Shown here in pieces: positions 5,172 through 6,258 of a DNA stretch of 6,258 nucleotides. The stretch comes from JBJHBY01 sp050485745. GTDB taxonomy: Bacteria > Pseudomonadota > Gammaproteobacteria > Pseudomonadales > CAMLJR01. Each line of letters opens with the position of its first letter. The stretch's first letter is position 1. The stretch lies in assembly GCA_050485745.1 (NCBI GenBank), contig JBJHBY010000207.1:1-6258 (forward strand). Direction: 5' to 3'. Position numbers and translations under genes: made by a program. The notes under the pieces are model-generated. The model did no database searches. It was not told the DNA's origin and was given only the letters and a program-made list of their open reading frames with translations.

Positions 5172-6258
5172 TCACAACTGACTCCGCAGCCTGTCGATTT
5201 CCCGCTCCAGCGAGGAAATCTCCCTTTGTACTTCCTGATAACGCTGACTGAACTGTTCGTAGCGGTCGCTGACGGATCGAATGTCTCTTTCGACACGCTC
5301 GATCGAGCGGTCCAGGGAGCCGCCGGGCCTCATGCAGTTTCGAAAAGGGTCAGAGTCATAGCCGGGAGTTGACCTTAAACACACGCTCTCGCGAGAGTCA
5401 AAACCCAAAACCACCCGGCGCGCCTCGTAACGGGGGTCGCGTACGGGCAGCCTCAGATTGTTGTCGCGGACGATGGCCGACGCCTGCGCCTGTTGATCCA
5501 TCCTTTCCTGAAAGCCACTGGCCTGACCTCTCAGCTCGGCAAGCCGAATTTCATTTTGCTCGATGGACCGGCGCAGCCTCGCAAGCCGCTGCGCTTCCTC
5601 CCGGCGGCGCCTTTCCTGCTCGGCGCGGCGCCGGGCGTCCGCCCGCTGCTGATCGATTTTCGCCATCCGCTCGTCATTATCTTCTTCCAACGCCTGATAC
5701 TGCCCAGCGGCCTGCTGGTATTGCTCCAGGGCACCACTCAGATCGCTCCGGGCAAAAAGCTGATGAGCGGCTTCCAGGGACTGATCCGCGGAACTTTCTC
5801 CTTCGCCGCCCTCCAGGCTGTAGTCGGATTTCAGGTTGCGCCAATTGGACTGACGCGCCAGCACCGAGGCCCGTTTTTCCACCAGGCTGCCAGCCTCCGA
5901 CCTTACAGACCTCACGGATTCTTCGGTATCCGAGTACTGTTGATAGGCCTGCTGGAAAAGCCCTTCCCGCTCCTGGCGGCCAGCCTCGTGGAAACCGTCC
6001 TCGATACCGGCAAACTGATCCAGCTCCGGCACATCGTTACTGCCGGCCCATTCCACATAATCCGCCATGGCCTGTTCGGCGGCCAACCGGCTGTCGTGGA
6101 GCCGTTCCGCTGCGGTGAACTCATCCAATAGCCCGCGATAGCCCTCGTGCACTTCGCCAAACGCCACCGCGGCCTCGCCGTAGTCCTGATCCCGCAGCAG
6201 CGCCTCGGCCACCGCTCGCTCGCCCTCCAGCTCATCGAGACGGGTGCCGCCAAACAGG
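5172..6258 (-). CDS. Large TPR-like repeat and coiled-coil protein (5' end outside window)
   Basis: The C-terminal 362 residues of a longer protein. The frame stays open to the window edge, so the internal GTG at 6212 is unlikely to be the true start. Numbering from the edge (base 6257), three helical units begin at about residues 26, 101 and 173, spaced 75 and 72 residues. Each has an aromatic or Leu, then Ala three residues later, then Phe/Tyr, and later a charged helix; the first two carry a Trp in a helix (70, 139). A strongly charged Arg/Glu-rich coiled coil follows (about 200-250), then a compact non-helical segment holding two Cys in a short span (VCLRSTPG...FRNC), and a final coiled coil ending SLEREIDRLRSQL. 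The shape suggests a scaffold or sensor protein. The missing N-terminus could carry a catalytic or membrane domain. It is the first visible gene of the minus-strand run leading to Hsp70 and PP2C. I do not recognise a specific family. Confidence 0.82.
   Translation of the reverse strand, partial: LFGGTRLDELEGERAVAEALLRDQDYGEAAVAFGEVHEGYRGLLDEFTAAERLHDSRLAAEQAMADYVEWAGSNDVPELDQFAGIEDGFHEAGRQEREGLFQQAYQQYSDTEESVRSVRSEAGSLVEKRASVLARQSNWRNLKSDYSLEGGEGESSADQSLEAAHQLFARSDLSGALEQYQQAAGQYQALEEDNDERMAKIDQQRADARRRAEQERRRREEAQRLARLRRSIEQNEIRLAELRGQASGFQERMDQQAQASAIVRDNNLRLPVRDPRYEARRVVLGFDSRESVCLRSTPGYDSDPFRNCMRPGGSLDRSIERVERDIRSVSDRYEQFSQRYQEVQREISSLEREIDRLRSQL

Noticed and set aside
5147..5296. Upstream start for the exported protein
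   Set aside because: Would overlap the end of the repeat-protein gene by over 120 bases and bury the signal peptide 50 residues inside.
5369..6131. Plus-strand frames opposite the repeat protein
   Set aside because: Pro/Arg-rich or motif-free; the minus strand gives a coherent helical repeat protein running to a stop 25 bases before the next gene.

Overview
The window reads as GC-rich, tightly packed DNA from a Gram-negative bacterium, most likely a proteobacterium and possibly a gammaproteobacterium. That placement is inferred from base composition, gene packing and the kinds of protein seen, not from a phylogenetic marker. Seven protein-coding genes fill it, with no gene-free stretch longer than about 110 bases. 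I see no tRNA, rRNA, CRISPR array, insertion sequence or phage gene.

Left part (1-2311), an oxidative cassette. A TetR-type repressor gene (minus strand, 3' end outside the window) diverges from a cytochrome P450 gene (plus strand). A short AT-rich intergenic region with repeated AAATTT words separates them and probably holds the operator. A small NTF2-fold protein resembling ketosteroid isomerase/SnoaL follows the P450 after 19 bases. The P450 I-helix resembles the CYP124/125/142 group, which oxidises sterols and branched lipids. A steroid- or terpenoid-like substrate controlled by the local TetR protein is therefore a reasonable inference. No ferredoxin or reductase is present in the window.

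Right part (2301-6258), a four-gene run entirely on the minus strand. In transcription order it holds: (i) the C-terminal part of a large helical protein with TPR-like repeats and coiled coils, whose start lies beyond the window; (ii) a short exported protein rich in Cys and Trp; (iii) a short Hsp70 with a full ATPase domain but no C-terminal lid; (iv) a PP2C-type Ser/Thr phosphatase whose ATG overlaps the Hsp70 stop codon by one base. The 105 bases before the Hsp70 gene hold a compact set of inverted repeats that could act as terminator, operator or leader structure.

The two gene groups converge and overlap by 11 bases at 2301-2311. The Hsp70-phosphatase pair with its exported and repeat-rich neighbours is the part most likely to be an uncharacterised system. 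It may be a chaperone/phosphorylation module, with any kinase outside the window.
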